From assembly GCA_015257665.1 (NCBI GenBank), contig JABZJS010000009.1, positions 1 through 38,014 on the forward strand: 38,014 bases of DNA, given 5' to 3'. Numbering within the stretch: position 1 is the first letter of the stretch; the number at the start of each line of letters is the position of its first letter. Below the pieces are notes generated by a model that saw only the letters and a program-made list of their open reading frames with translations, made no database searches and was not told where the DNA came from. Of this stretch, positions 8,397 through 16,645 are shown one piece after another. The stretch is from Nanosynbacter sp. (GTDB taxonomy: Bacteria > Patescibacteriota > Saccharimonadia > Saccharimonadales > Saccharimonadaceae). The position numbers were made by a program, and so were the translations under genes.

Positions 8397-8425
8397 TTTA
8401 CGTATTCTGGCAAACGGTATAAACT
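8397..8425 (+). promoter_or_regulatory. putative promoter of the GH18 gene
   Basis: TTTACG (8397-8402), 17 bases, then TAAACT (8420-8425). The overlapping TATAAA (8418-8423) is an alternative -10. The bases TAAACTA repeat a half-site of the MarR palindrome at 9837-9857, which may be chance. An AAGGAGG Shine-Dalgarno precedes the ATG, so this message has a leader. Confidence 0.5.
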
Positions 8426-8459
8426 AGAAAGAGACAGCTAGCAAAAGCAAGGAGGCGAT

Positions 8460-9830
8460 ATGCGGACGGCAATGGTGAAAAGTGTGCTCAGTGTCATGAT
8501 GATAGCAGTCGGATGCCAGCTAATGGCTCCAGTGCCAGCTCAGGCTGCGGAGCGGGGGACAATCTCGGTCTATGTTAGTGACGAGAATCTCCCAAAGGTG
8601 ACTGACGACCATCTCAAGATGATCGATCGGCTCATTGTCCATTTTGGGCGTATTGCGGCCGATGGCCACCTAACGCTTGATACGTTGCCGCACCTTAGGC
8701 AGGCAGCTACGCTGCAGCGGATTCGGGCGGGTAATCCGCGTATCTCTCTTATTCTCTCAATTGGTGGTGGTAATGATGCTGCGCGAAGTGAGTTCGATGC
8801 GATGGTGCGCCAGGCAAGCACCCGGCAGGCCTTTGTGAGCTCTGTCAAGGAGGCGCTGCAGGCTCATCAGTTAGATGGGGTGGATATCGACTGGGAATTT
8901 CCAAAGGGGAGTCAGCAGGCTGATTTGATTGCTCTTTTACGCGAATTGCGCGCAGCAACGACCACCAGCGGACGCCAGCCGAGTATTTCGATGACCGGTG
9001 CACCAGCCAAGTGGTATGCTGAACAAAATAAGTTTGCTGAGTACCAGCAGTATCTTGACCAGATTGCGATCATGACGTATGACATGCGGGGGTTTGGCTC
9101 GTTCAAGACGCACGCTGGGCACCATGCAGGGCTCTATACCGCGCCGGATGACCCGCTCGACCAGAGTGCCAACTCGGCGGTGCAGCACTACCAAGCTCAT
9201 GGTGCGCCAACAAATAAATTAATGATTGGGGCGGGGTGGTATAGCCGGCGGTTTACCTCGGTTCCTGAGGTGAATCATGGGCTACACCAGCCTGTGGGGG
9301 ATACTCAAAAGGCTGGTGAATACCACACCACGTATGACTGGCTCGAGCGAGAGTATATTAATAAGAATGGCTACACTCGTTACTGGGACGACGCAAGCAA
9401 AGCGCCGTATCTCTATAATGCTGCGCGGCGTGAGTTTATTAGTTATGACGATGCGGAGTCGATGAAGTATAAGGCAGAGTATGTCCAGCAGCACAACTTG
9501 CAAGGGATTATTGTCTGGCGCTATCTTTCTGACCCGCAGAGTAATGATGCGTTGCTGCGCCAGCTTGACCACACGCTGCATGGTCGCGCTGCGCCATCGT
9601 CGACTCAGTCGCAATCAAATCAGTCACAGAATACTACGCTGCCACCAAAGGTGATGCATATCTCGCAGGCCGAGCAATCGCAGCCAATCCAGCCGCAGCG
9701 TGACGGGGCATTGGCAGCGGCTGGTGATAATGTGCCGCTGCTATACTACGGTGGCGCGACGTTGGTTATGTTAGGCGTGCTTGGTGCGGCAGTGTATGCT
9801 TGGCGTCGTCGGCATATAAAAAGGTATTGA
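8460..9830 (+). CDS. secreted, membrane-anchored GH18 glycosidase (chitinase-like)
   Basis: The 456-residue protein starts with a signal peptide (hydrophobic core about residues 8-22, then APVPAQAAE before the mature chain). The GH18 catalytic signature DGVDIDWEF is at residues 139-147, with Glu146 as the proton donor. SIGGG and the MTYDM strand typical of the family are also present. A Gln/Ser/Pro-rich linker (about 375-425) leads to a C-terminal hydrophobic helix and the basic tail RRRHIKRY, so the enzyme probably stays anchored on the outer face of the membrane. GH18 enzymes cut beta-1,4-GlcNAc polymers or N-glycan cores (endo-beta-N-acetylglucosaminidase). The substrate here is unknown. 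For an epibiont, host-glycan or cell-wall trimming is plausible but inferred. Confidence 0.9.
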   Translation: MRTAMVKSVLSVMMIAVGCQLMAPVPAQAAERGTISVYVSDENLPKVTDDHLKMIDRLIVHFGRIAADGHLTLDTLPHLRQAATLQRIRAGNPRISLILSIGGGNDAARSEFDAMVRQASTRQAFVSSVKEALQAHQLDGVDIDWEFPKGSQQADLIALLRELRAATTTSGRQPSISMTGAPAKWYAEQNKFAEYQQYLDQIAIMTYDMRGFGSFKTHAGHHAGLYTAPDDPLDQSANSAVQHYQAHGAPTNKLMIGAGWYSRRFTSVPEVNHGLHQPVGDTQKAGEYHTTYDWLEREYINKNGYTRYWDDASKAPYLYNAARREFISYDDAESMKYKAEYVQQHNLQGIIVWRYLSDPQSNDALLRQLDHTLHGRAAPSSTQSQSNQSQNTTLPPKVMHISQAEQSQPIQPQRDGALAAAGDNVPLLYYGGATLVMLGVLGAAVYAWRRRHIKRY

Positions 9831-9857
9831 CAATAAATAGTTTAGGAAGTAAACTAT
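9827..9857 (+). promoter_or_regulatory. marR promoter with perfect palindromic operator
   Basis: The -35 TTGACA (9827-9832) overlaps the stop codon of the GH18 gene. The -10 TAAACT (9850-9855) is 17 bases away. The perfect inverted repeat ATAGTTTA-GGAAG-TAAACTAT (9837-9857) covers the spacer and the -10, as expected for a MarR autorepressor site. The ATG at 9865 is nine bases after the -10 with no Shine-Dalgarno. Confidence 0.87.
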
Positions 9858-9864
9858 TCATTGT

Positions 9865-10335
9865 ATGAAGGTAGAAGCAAAGTCAGGTGCACAGCCGCAG
9901 CGCCAAGTATGTATTGAGAACATCACGAGCTACTTATTTCAGCTCAAGCAGCGCCTGGCACGCGCTCAGCGCCAGACGGATCAGCAGTTTGGTTTGGCGC
10001 CTGTTCACTGGCATGTGCTGGGCCTATTGCATAGTGGGGCAATCGAGACGATGGGTGATGTGGCCGCAAAGCTGTGCGTCTCCAAGGGTGCGGCGACGCA
10101 GATTCTTGACGTGCTGGTGGCAAAACAGCTCGTCCAGCGTACGCCAGACCAGCACGATCGACGGGTGGTGCGCCTACAGTTGACGGCGCAAAGCCAGCAG
10201 ATAACCGATCACTTCCAGCAGTATATGGCGGAGACTGTTGCCGATCTTTTTGCAGTGCTGAGCGATGCCGAGCTAGCGCAGCTCGACCAGCTTATTGATA
10301 AAGTGGTTCAGTCACAGAAGGCGGAGCGAGCATGA
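9865..10335 (+). CDS. MarR-family transcriptional regulator
   Basis: The 156-residue protein has the MarR fold. Dimerisation helices lie at both ends, and a winged helix-turn-helix at about residues 45-100 includes MGDVAAKLCVSKGAATQ and the wing DQHDRRVVRL with its conserved D-R-R. It most likely binds the palindrome over its own promoter and controls the two ABC exporter genes, whose first ATG overlaps its stop codon (ATGA). Ligand binding would release repression and induce efflux. The ligand is unknown. Confidence 0.93.
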   Translation: MKVEAKSGAQPQRQVCIENITSYLFQLKQRLARAQRQTDQQFGLAPVHWHVLGLLHSGAIETMGDVAAKLCVSKGAATQILDVLVAKQLVQRTPDQHDRRVVRLQLTAQSQQITDHFQQYMAETVADLFAVLSDAELAQLDQLIDKVVQSQKAERA

Positions 10336-12113
10336 CGTATATCTGGCGACTACTCTGGGGCTATTGGTGGCAGCTCGGGCTACTGGTTGCCGCAACGTAT
10401 GGCTCAGTGATGGCAACGCTGAGTTTGCCAGACTTTATGGCGGCGATTATTAACAAGGGCATCGTTGGCGCAGATATGGCCGTTCTGTGGCATAATGGCT
10501 GGCAGATGATTGTGGTAACGCTGGCGGGTGCAGCGGGGACGATTATCTCGGTTTTCTTTGCGACGCGGATTGCGACTGGTCTCAGCCAGCAGCTGCGCGA
10601 CCAGGTGTTTGCCCGGGTGGAGGATTATGCTGTGGTGGACTTTAACCGTTTCTCGACAGCGTCGCTTATAACCCGCTCAACGAATGATATCCAGCAGATT
10701 CAATCGACAGCGATTATGCTGCTGCGCATTGCCTTGATGGCACCGATTATGGCCGTGGCTGGCCTGCACAAGGCGCTGGCCAATGCACCGAGTCTGAGCT
10801 GGATTATTGCTCTGGCGGTTGCTGTGCTTTTGGTGGTCATTATTGGCTTGTTTATTGCGGCGATGCCTCGTTTTCAGCGCTTGCAGAGCGTGGTGGACAA
10901 GCTGAACTTAGTTGCCCGCGAGAACTTGACGGGCCTGCGCGTCGTGCGCGCTTTTCATACCGAGGCAGTCGAAGAAGCAAAATTTGATACTGTCAACCAT
11001 GAGCTGACGGAGCTCAACTTGGTAGTCAATCGCCTGATGATGGTGATGGAGCCAGTGATGATGTTAATAATGAATCTTGCGAGCGTGGCGGTGGTGTGGT
11101 ATGGCGCGCTGGCGATTGGTGATGGACGCCTCGCGATTGGCAATATGATGGCCTTTTTGCAATATGCTTTGCAAGTGATTATGTCGTTCTTGATGATCTC
11201 GATGGTGTTTATTATGGCACCGCGCGCAGCTGTGTCGGTGCGCCGAGTAGCAGAGGTGCTCGATACCAAGCCGTCGATCACTGACCCGGCCAAGCCTCGG
11301 CCACTCGCGCCGGGTGGCACGGGGCGGATTGAATTTCGCAACGTTACTTTTGCCTATCCAGGGGCAGATGAGCCAGTGCTCAGTAATATTAGCTTTGTGG
11401 CGGAGCCTGGCCAGACGACGGCGTTTATTGGTAGCACAGGCTCGGGCAAGTCGACATTAGTTAATCTGATTCCGCGGTTTTATGATGTGTCGGCCGGGCA
11501 GATTTTGCTTGATGGGGTGGATATTCGCCACCTCAGGCTAACTGACCTAGCCAGCCAGATTGGCTATGTCCCACAAAAGGGTGTGCTGTTTCGGGGGAGT
11601 ATTGCCAGTAATATTGCCTATGGTGCGTCTGAAGCAGATAAGGCGGCGATTGCTCATGCGGCAGAGGTGGCTCAGGCGAGCGACTTTATTGCCCAACTCG
11701 ATGATGGTATGGCAAGCGCGGTCGCGCAAGGCGGCAGCAATGTCTCGGGTGGGCAGCGCCAGCGCCTAGCGATCGCCCGGGCGTTGGCCGCGCAGCCTCA
11801 GGTATATATCTTCGATGATTCATTCTCAGCGCTTGATGCGCGGACGGATGCCGCGCTGCGCCGCCAGCTGATGCAGGAGCTGGCGGGCAAGACGGTGCTG
11901 ATCGTTGGGCAGCGGATCCATACAATTGCCAAAGCAGATAACATTATTGTGCTAGATGAAGGGAAGATCGTTGGCCAAGGGCGGCACCGGGAGCTCATGC
12001 AGACCTGTGCAGTATACCAAGAGATTGCTGCATCGCAGCTGAGCGAGCATGAGCTAGCTGCGCTCGAGCGGCCTGTTCCGTTTGGTGTCGCCGCGCAGGG
12101 AGGGGTGTTATGA
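10332..12113 (+). CDS. ABC exporter half-transporter with degenerate ATP site
   Basis: The 593-residue protein has a six-helix transmembrane domain (about 1-310) followed by a nucleotide-binding domain. Walker A is GSTGSGKST, the signature is VSGGQRQRL, and Walker B is VYIFDDSFSALD. The catalytic Glu after Walker B is Asp, and the H-loop His is Gln (IVGQRI). This is the expected pattern for the non-catalytic subunit of heterodimeric exporters such as LmrCD or TM287/288. It overlaps marR by ATGA and the next ABC gene by ATGA, so the three are translationally coupled. Efflux of drugs, peptides or lipids is likely; the substrate is unknown. Confidence 0.93.
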   Translation: MTYIWRLLWGYWWQLGLLVAATYGSVMATLSLPDFMAAIINKGIVGADMAVLWHNGWQMIVVTLAGAAGTIISVFFATRIATGLSQQLRDQVFARVEDYAVVDFNRFSTASLITRSTNDIQQIQSTAIMLLRIALMAPIMAVAGLHKALANAPSLSWIIALAVAVLLVVIIGLFIAAMPRFQRLQSVVDKLNLVARENLTGLRVVRAFHTEAVEEAKFDTVNHELTELNLVVNRLMMVMEPVMMLIMNLASVAVVWYGALAIGDGRLAIGNMMAFLQYALQVIMSFLMISMVFIMAPRAAVSVRRVAEVLDTKPSITDPAKPRPLAPGGTGRIEFRNVTFAYPGADEPVLSNISFVAEPGQTTAFIGSTGSGKSTLVNLIPRFYDVSAGQILLDGVDIRHLRLTDLASQIGYVPQKGVLFRGSIASNIAYGASEADKAAIAHAAEVAQASDFIAQLDDGMASAVAQGGSNVSGGQRQRLAIARALAAQPQVYIFDDSFSALDARTDAALRRQLMQELAGKTVLIVGQRIHTIAKADNIIVLDEGKIVGQGRHRELMQTCAVYQEIAASQLSEHELAALERPVPFGVAAQGGVL

Positions 12114-14128
12114 GCCAGCAATCGTCTGCGCGGTCGCGCTCGGCAGGAGTGCGCCGCGGCCCAATGGGTGAGCCTGGTGGCGGGACGGAGCGAGCCAAGG
12201 ATTTCCGCTCGGCGATGCGCACGCTGCTGCAGTATCTGCGCGCCTTTCGTTGGCAGCTGATGCTGGTGATTGGTTTGACGATTGTCAGTACACTGTTTGC
12301 GATCATTAGCCCCAAGCTGCTCGGCAACGCGACCAACCAGATTGTCGATGACTACACGCGCTTGCGTACCTACGACGCTATCCATGAGAAGCTTCCTGCT
12401 GGCGCAGCGATCCCTGCGGGCATGACGGGTGAGCAATTTATGGCATCGCCCCAAGGTAAGCAGCTGGCGCAGGCGCTACCTGCCTCGGCTCAAGAAGCCG
12501 TCAAGACGCTCGACCTCGGCACGCGCCCCACCTTCCATTACGATGCGATCTTGCAGATTGTCCTCTGGCTCGTGGGGCTCTATACGATCAGTTCACTGTT
12601 TCGCTATGGGCAGGCCTGGCTGATGACGAATATAACCCAGAAACTGACGTATCAGCTGCGCCGTGATATCTCAGAGAAGATCAATCGCTTGCCGCTGCGC
12701 TACTTCGACACACAAACCCATGGCGAAGTCCTCAGCCGCATTACCAATGATGTTGATACGGTGAGCCAAACGCTCAACCAAAGCCTGTCGCAAATGATGA
12801 GTGCGGTGGTGATGCTAGTGGGGATCCTCGCGATGATGCTGTCGATTAGTTGGCTGCTGACGGTGGTAGCGCTCTTGGTTGTGCCACTGTCGATGGGGTT
12901 GATTGTGATGATTACGAGGCGCTCACAGACGCAGTTCATCCGCCAGCAAGATGAGCTAGGCGAGCTCAATGGCCATATTGAAGAGATGTATGCTGGCCAC
13001 CAGGTGATGCGTGCCTTTCGTGGGCAGGAGCGGTCGCTGGCGACCTTTCGGCAGATTAACCAGCGGCTTTTCTCGAGCGCCTGGCAGTCGCAGTTTCTCT
13101 CTGGCTTGATGTACCCAGTGATGAATGTGGTGGGAAATATTGGCTATGTTGGTGTGGCGGTGCTTGGTGGTTGGCTGGCGATTGAGGGGCGGATTAAGAT
13201 TGGCGATATTCAGGCTTTTATCCAGTATATGCAGCAGTTTAACCAGCCGATTGCCCAGACGGCGAATATTGCCAATGTGGTGCAATCGACGGCGGCTGCG
13301 GCTGAGCGGGTCTTTGAATTTCTTGAGGAACCAGCCGAAGCGCCCGACCCGGTGCCTGCTACGACGCTGCCAGTGGTGCGCGGCGAAGTGGAATTTCGTG
13401 ATGTTGTCTTTGGCTATAATGCAAAGACGCCGGTTATTAAGCACCTCTCGGCTCATATTCGACCCGGCCAGCGGGTAGCGATTGTTGGGCCAACCGGTGC
13501 GGGCAAGACGACGCTGGTTAATCTACTAATGCGATTTTATGATATTGATAGTGGCCAGATCCTGATCGATGGCGTGGATATTGCCCAGATGACGCGTAGC
13601 AGTGTCCGGCAGCTCTTTGGCATGGTACTGCAAGATACATGGCTTTTCCATGGGACGATCCGCGACAATCTGCGCTATGGTAATCCTGAGGCGAGTGAAG
13701 CTGAGCTACTGGCGGTGGCGCGTGATGCGCATGTCGACCATTTTGTCCGGTCGCTGCCGGGTGGCTATGATATGGTGCTTGACGAAGCGGCGACTAATAT
13801 GTCGCAAGGAGAAAAGCAGCTGCTGACAATTGCCCGCGCTATGCTTGCCAAGACGCCGATGCTTATCTTAGACGAAGCGACCAGCTCGGTCGATACCCGC
13901 ACTGAGGTGCTGATTCAGCAGGCGATGGATAGGCTGATGCAGCACAAGACAAGCTTTGTTATTGCTCATCGCCTGAGCACGATTCGTGACGCCGATCTTA
14001 TTCTTGTGATGAAGGATGGTAATGTTATCGAGCAGGGTACGCACGACGAGCTACTTGCCCAAAGTGGCTTTTATGCGGAATTGTACCAGAGTCAGTTTGC
14101 GGAAGACGTCGATAAACCGACGCAGTAA
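12110..14128 (+). CDS. ABC exporter half-transporter, catalytic partner
   Basis: The 672-residue protein carries an extra Arg/Ser/Gly-rich cytoplasmic N-terminus (about 35 residues) and a loop of ~80 residues after the first helix. The transmembrane domain and a complete nucleotide-binding domain follow. Walker A is GPTGAGKTT, Walker B with catalytic Glu is MLILDEATSSVD, and the H-loop is VIAHRLSTI. The signature is MSQGEKQLL, a deviant form typical of the canonical-ATPase subunit in heterodimers, where it pairs with the degenerate site of the partner. The ATG overlaps the stop of the upstream subunit. The pair should form one efflux pump in the cytoplasmic membrane under MarR control. Confidence 0.94.
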   Translation: MSQQSSARSRSAGVRRGPMGEPGGGTERAKDFRSAMRTLLQYLRAFRWQLMLVIGLTIVSTLFAIISPKLLGNATNQIVDDYTRLRTYDAIHEKLPAGAAIPAGMTGEQFMASPQGKQLAQALPASAQEAVKTLDLGTRPTFHYDAILQIVLWLVGLYTISSLFRYGQAWLMTNITQKLTYQLRRDISEKINRLPLRYFDTQTHGEVLSRITNDVDTVSQTLNQSLSQMMSAVVMLVGILAMMLSISWLLTVVALLVVPLSMGLIVMITRRSQTQFIRQQDELGELNGHIEEMYAGHQVMRAFRGQERSLATFRQINQRLFSSAWQSQFLSGLMYPVMNVVGNIGYVGVAVLGGWLAIEGRIKIGDIQAFIQYMQQFNQPIAQTANIANVVQSTAAAAERVFEFLEEPAEAPDPVPATTLPVVRGEVEFRDVVFGYNAKTPVIKHLSAHIRPGQRVAIVGPTGAGKTTLVNLLMRFYDIDSGQILIDGVDIAQMTRSSVRQLFGMVLQDTWLFHGTIRDNLRYGNPEASEAELLAVARDAHVDHFVRSLPGGYDMVLDEAATNMSQGEKQLLTIARAMLAKTPMLILDEATSSVDTRTEVLIQQAMDRLMQHKTSFVIAHRLSTIRDADLILVMKDGNVIEQGTHDELLAQSGFYAELYQSQFAEDVDKPTQ

Positions 14129-14148
14129 GCTGTATAGAGCTAACTGTG

Positions 14149-14481
14149 TCATGTGTTCATAGCTATACCTAGTTTTTTCGTTTTTCTCTGCTGTGTTCGC
14201 TCATCCCGTATGGGTCGCTTGATGCGGGCAAGCAGGACAGCCCAATCGCCATCCGTTCTTTCGAGGACTTCAAGGATTGTATAATGACCGGTGTTTAATT
14301 TCTGATTAAGCTCCGGTAGGCCTCGACTATCCTGATCATCGCGTGTGCCGTTAATTTTTCGGATAACTACTTCTTCGATTTCGTAAATGACGCGACTTTT
14401 GCGCCACGATACAACCGCAACCACGACAGAGGCGATTGATATAAGTAGGGATAGGAGTGCGATACTATCGAGTAGAGACAT
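14149..14481 (-). CDS. small membrane-anchored protein of unknown function
   Basis: The 110-residue protein has a hydrophobic N-terminal helix (about residues 4-26, rich in Leu, Ile, Ser and Val) followed by a charged cytoplasmic-type domain. The segment DWAVLLARIKRPIRDE looks like part of a compact alpha/beta domain. No family was recognised. It lies convergently to the ABC exporter, whose stop codon is 20 bases away, and 27 bases beyond the PEBP gene on the same strand, so it may share that gene's transcript. Confidence 0.6.
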   Translation of the reverse strand: MSLLDSIALLSLLISIASVVVAVVSWRKSRVIYEIEEVVIRKINGTRDDQDSRGLPELNQKLNTGHYTILEVLERTDGDWAVLLARIKRPIRDERTQQRKTKKLGIAMNT

Positions 14482-14508
14482 CGGTTTATAAGGTTAATTA
14501 GTCGCTTG

Positions 14509-14970
14509 TTAGCGCAAATCGAATATATCCAGTGCGCCAAATTTCCCTGTTAGCATACTGCGCTCGATGATGTGTGGGGCGATTGCTTTGGAGAATTTTT
14601 TGGGGCGTGTTTTGGCGGGGAGGTCGAGCACGGTATTGAGTGCATAGACAAAGAATTGATAGCGATGGGTGCCAAAGGCAGGGTGTGGGCCACCCCAGCC
14701 TGCTTTGCCCCAGGTGGTGGTGCCTTCGATGGCACCGTGGGGGAGATAGTCGCTGCCGATTTCTGTGGTAGTGGGAGGGAGATTCCAGACAATCCAATGG
14801 TAGAAGCCGCCAATGAAGGGTGCGTCGGGGCTGTAACACACCACGGCGAGGCTCTGGGTACCATCAGGGACATCGCTGATAGCGAGAGGCGGTCGCTGGT
14901 TGCCGCCGAAGCGCGAATAGATCTTTGGTATTTTGGCGTTGTTTTTAAAGGCGGGGCTGGTGACTTTCAT
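14509..14970 (-). CDS. PEBP family protein (YbhB/YbcL type)
   Basis: The 153-residue protein starts MKVTSPAFKNNAKIP. It carries the bacterial PEBP motifs PPLAISDVPDGTQSLAVV, SPDAPFIGGFYHWIVWNLPP and a GGPHPAFGTHRYQF segment with its conserved G.H.Y.F. Homologues bind phosphate-containing ligands in a shallow pocket, and their physiological role in bacteria is unclear. The start at 14970 is chosen because a TATACT -10 box ends six bases upstream; an upstream in-frame ATG at 15021 would put the promoter inside the gene. The Fic gene is divergent. Confidence 0.92.
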   Translation of the reverse strand: MKVTSPAFKNNAKIPKIYSRFGGNQRPPLAISDVPDGTQSLAVVCYSPDAPFIGGFYHWIVWNLPPTTTEIGSDYLPHGAIEGTTTWGKAGWGGPHPAFGTHRYQFFVYALNTVLDLPAKTRPKKFSKAIAPHIIERSMLTGKFGALDIFDLR

Positions 14971-14976
14971 GGTTAT

Positions 14977-14982
14977 AGTATA
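14977..14982 (-). promoter_or_regulatory. -10 box of the PEBP gene (leaderless)
   Basis: TATACT on the minus strand ends six bases before the ATG at 14970. The same element and spacing precede the divergent Fic gene. Confidence 0.65.
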
Positions 14983-15094
14983 CCGTATACTGGTCATGCT
15001 CGCCAGAATAATTTCGATCAAATGGCATACAGGTTTGTGTGATAGGCGATAAAAGCGTGAAGATAGGTTTTTATATGGATATTTTCACACTTTA

Positions 15095-15103
15095 TGCTAT
15101 ACT
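15095..15103 (+). promoter_or_regulatory. extended -10 promoter of the Fic gene (leaderless)
   Basis: TGCTATACT forms an extended -10. TATACT ends six bases before the ATG at 15110, leaving no room for a Shine-Dalgarno. Confidence 0.7.
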
Positions 15104-15109
15104 TATAGT

Positions 15110-15988
15110 ATGGTCCGTCAGGCAAAAAAGGAAGTACTCTCCCAGCTGTTCCAGCGCTATCGAGCGTGTGCGCAGGGTAATGATGCTGCTCTTTATGAAA
15201 TTGCCATGAGTGAATTGCCTGAGATGGTTTATCATTCAAATGCAATCGAGAACTCAACGCTAACGCTTCACGAGACAGAAGCAATTATTATGCGCGATAT
15301 AATCACAAAGGATCATGAAATCCGTGAGGTGTTTGCGGCGAAAAATTTGGCATATGTTATGACACAGTTGCTCAATAAACCACCCGAGAAACTAACAACC
15401 GAGCTGCTTCTTTCGCTTCACGCACTGCTTATGGCTGGTATTCGTCATGACATTGCGGGGCGATTTCGAAGTGGTAAACAATGGGTGCGGGTCGGGAGCC
15501 ACGTCGGGGCAAATCCGGCGTTTGTGCCGGGGCTTATTGCCGAGTTGCTTCGTGAGTATGACCAGTGTGATGATGAGTATTTTCTTGATGCGATTGCTCG
15601 ATTCCATGCTGAGTTTGAGTTGATTCATCCATTTCTTGACGGCAACGGGCGGATTGGCCGCGTTATTATTAACCAACAGCTTATGCAAAAAGGCTACCCG
15701 CCAATTATTATCCAAAGTAAGCACAAACATCGCGATTATTATCCACTTTTTGATAGGTATAAGCGAACGAATCGCTGTGACGGATTCGCCGATCTTTTCG
15801 CACTTCTTTTGCAGGAATCACTTCATAAGCGGATTGCGTTGCTGTCGTCGCGGCATGTTATCACGGTAGCCCAGTGGGCAAAGCGACACGGTATCGCTGG
15901 TAATACGGCCGCGAATAAAGCAGCGCGCCAGACCATTCCAGCCTTTCGGATGCGTGGGGTGTGGATGATTGGAGATGACGCTGCGTGA
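15110..15988 (+). CDS. Fic-domain protein (AMPylator-like)
   Basis: The 292-residue protein contains the full Fic active-site motif HPFLDGNGRIGR at about residues 179-190. The His is the general base and the DGNGR loop binds nucleotide phosphates. The N-terminal part has SNAIEN (about residues 43-48), matching the [ST]xxxE[GN] autoinhibitory helix of class II Fic proteins, so activity is probably self-restrained. The C-terminal ~60 residues look like a helix-turn-helix (ITVAQWAKRHGI). Such proteins usually transfer AMP to a target protein. The target is unknown. The methyltransferase gene overlaps its stop codon by four bases (GTGA). Confidence 0.93.
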   Translation: MVRQAKKEVLSQLFQRYRACAQGNDAALYEIAMSELPEMVYHSNAIENSTLTLHETEAIIMRDIITKDHEIREVFAAKNLAYVMTQLLNKPPEKLTTELLLSLHALLMAGIRHDIAGRFRSGKQWVRVGSHVGANPAFVPGLIAELLREYDQCDDEYFLDAIARFHAEFELIHPFLDGNGRIGRVIINQQLMQKGYPPIIIQSKHKHRDYYPLFDRYKRTNRCDGFADLFALLLQESLHKRIALLSSRHVITVAQWAKRHGIAGNTAANKAARQTIPAFRMRGVWMIGDDAA

Positions 15989-16632
15989 TTACCGATCAAC
16001 TTCTCCGCACTCACCCAATCATCTCCGACCAAGTGGATGAGCGTGAGCTGCGGGTTTTGCTGCGTGAGCTCGAGCGGCTTCTGAGAGCTGGCTGCCAGGG
16101 GTCGGTTGTTGAATTTGGCTGTTATGTGGGGACGACGAGTTTGTTTATTCGGCGCTTGCTCGATGCGTATCAGCACGCGGGAGCCTTTCACGTCTATGAT
16201 TCATTCGCCGGTTTGCCAGAGAAGACGGCGCAGGATGCAAGCGCAGCTGGTGAGCAGTTTGTGGCAGGGGAGCTTGCTGCAACGCGCAAGGGATTTCTCC
16301 AGCAGTTCAAGAAAGCCAGGCTGCGCCCACCGGTGGTGCATAAGGGCTGGTTTGCCGAGCTTATGCCGCACGATGTGCCCGAGGATATTATGTTTGCCTT
16401 TCTCGATGGCGACTATTACCAGTCGATTATGGACTCACTTCGGCTCGTAACGCCGAAGCTGACTCCTGATGCAGTGCTGGTGGTAGATGATTATGCCAAT
16501 GAAGCGCTGCCTGGTGCGGCCCGGGCGGCCGATGCGTGGCTGCGGGCGCATTCTGGATTTCGCTGCCGGGTGGAGGCGAGCTTGGCAGTTATGACCGCAA
16601 AAAATAACCAACGGCTGGTACGCAGTTGGTAG
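15985..16632 (+). CDS. TylF/MycF-like SAM-dependent methyltransferase
   Basis: The 215-residue protein shows class I methyltransferase motifs. VVEFGCYVGTTSL (about 33-45) is the SAM-binding glycine loop, and HVYDSFAGLP is typical of the TylF/macrocin O-methyltransferase family. AFLDGDYYQSIMDSL and VVDDYANEALPGA supply the acidic metal-binding residues of that family. It likely O-methylates a sugar or small molecule, but no biosynthetic cluster surrounds it. The GTG start at 15985 overlaps the Fic stop (GTGA), so the two genes are probably coupled. Together they may modify a common target, which is only a suggestion. Confidence 0.85.
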   Translation: MITDQLLRTHPIISDQVDERELRVLLRELERLLRAGCQGSVVEFGCYVGTTSLFIRRLLDAYQHAGAFHVYDSFAGLPEKTAQDASAAGEQFVAGELAATRKGFLQQFKKARLRPPVVHKGWFAELMPHDVPEDIMFAFLDGDYYQSIMDSLRLVTPKLTPDAVLVVDDYANEALPGAARAADAWLRAHSGFRCRVEASLAVMTAKNNQRLVRSW

Positions 16633-16645
16633 AGTGACGATGCTA

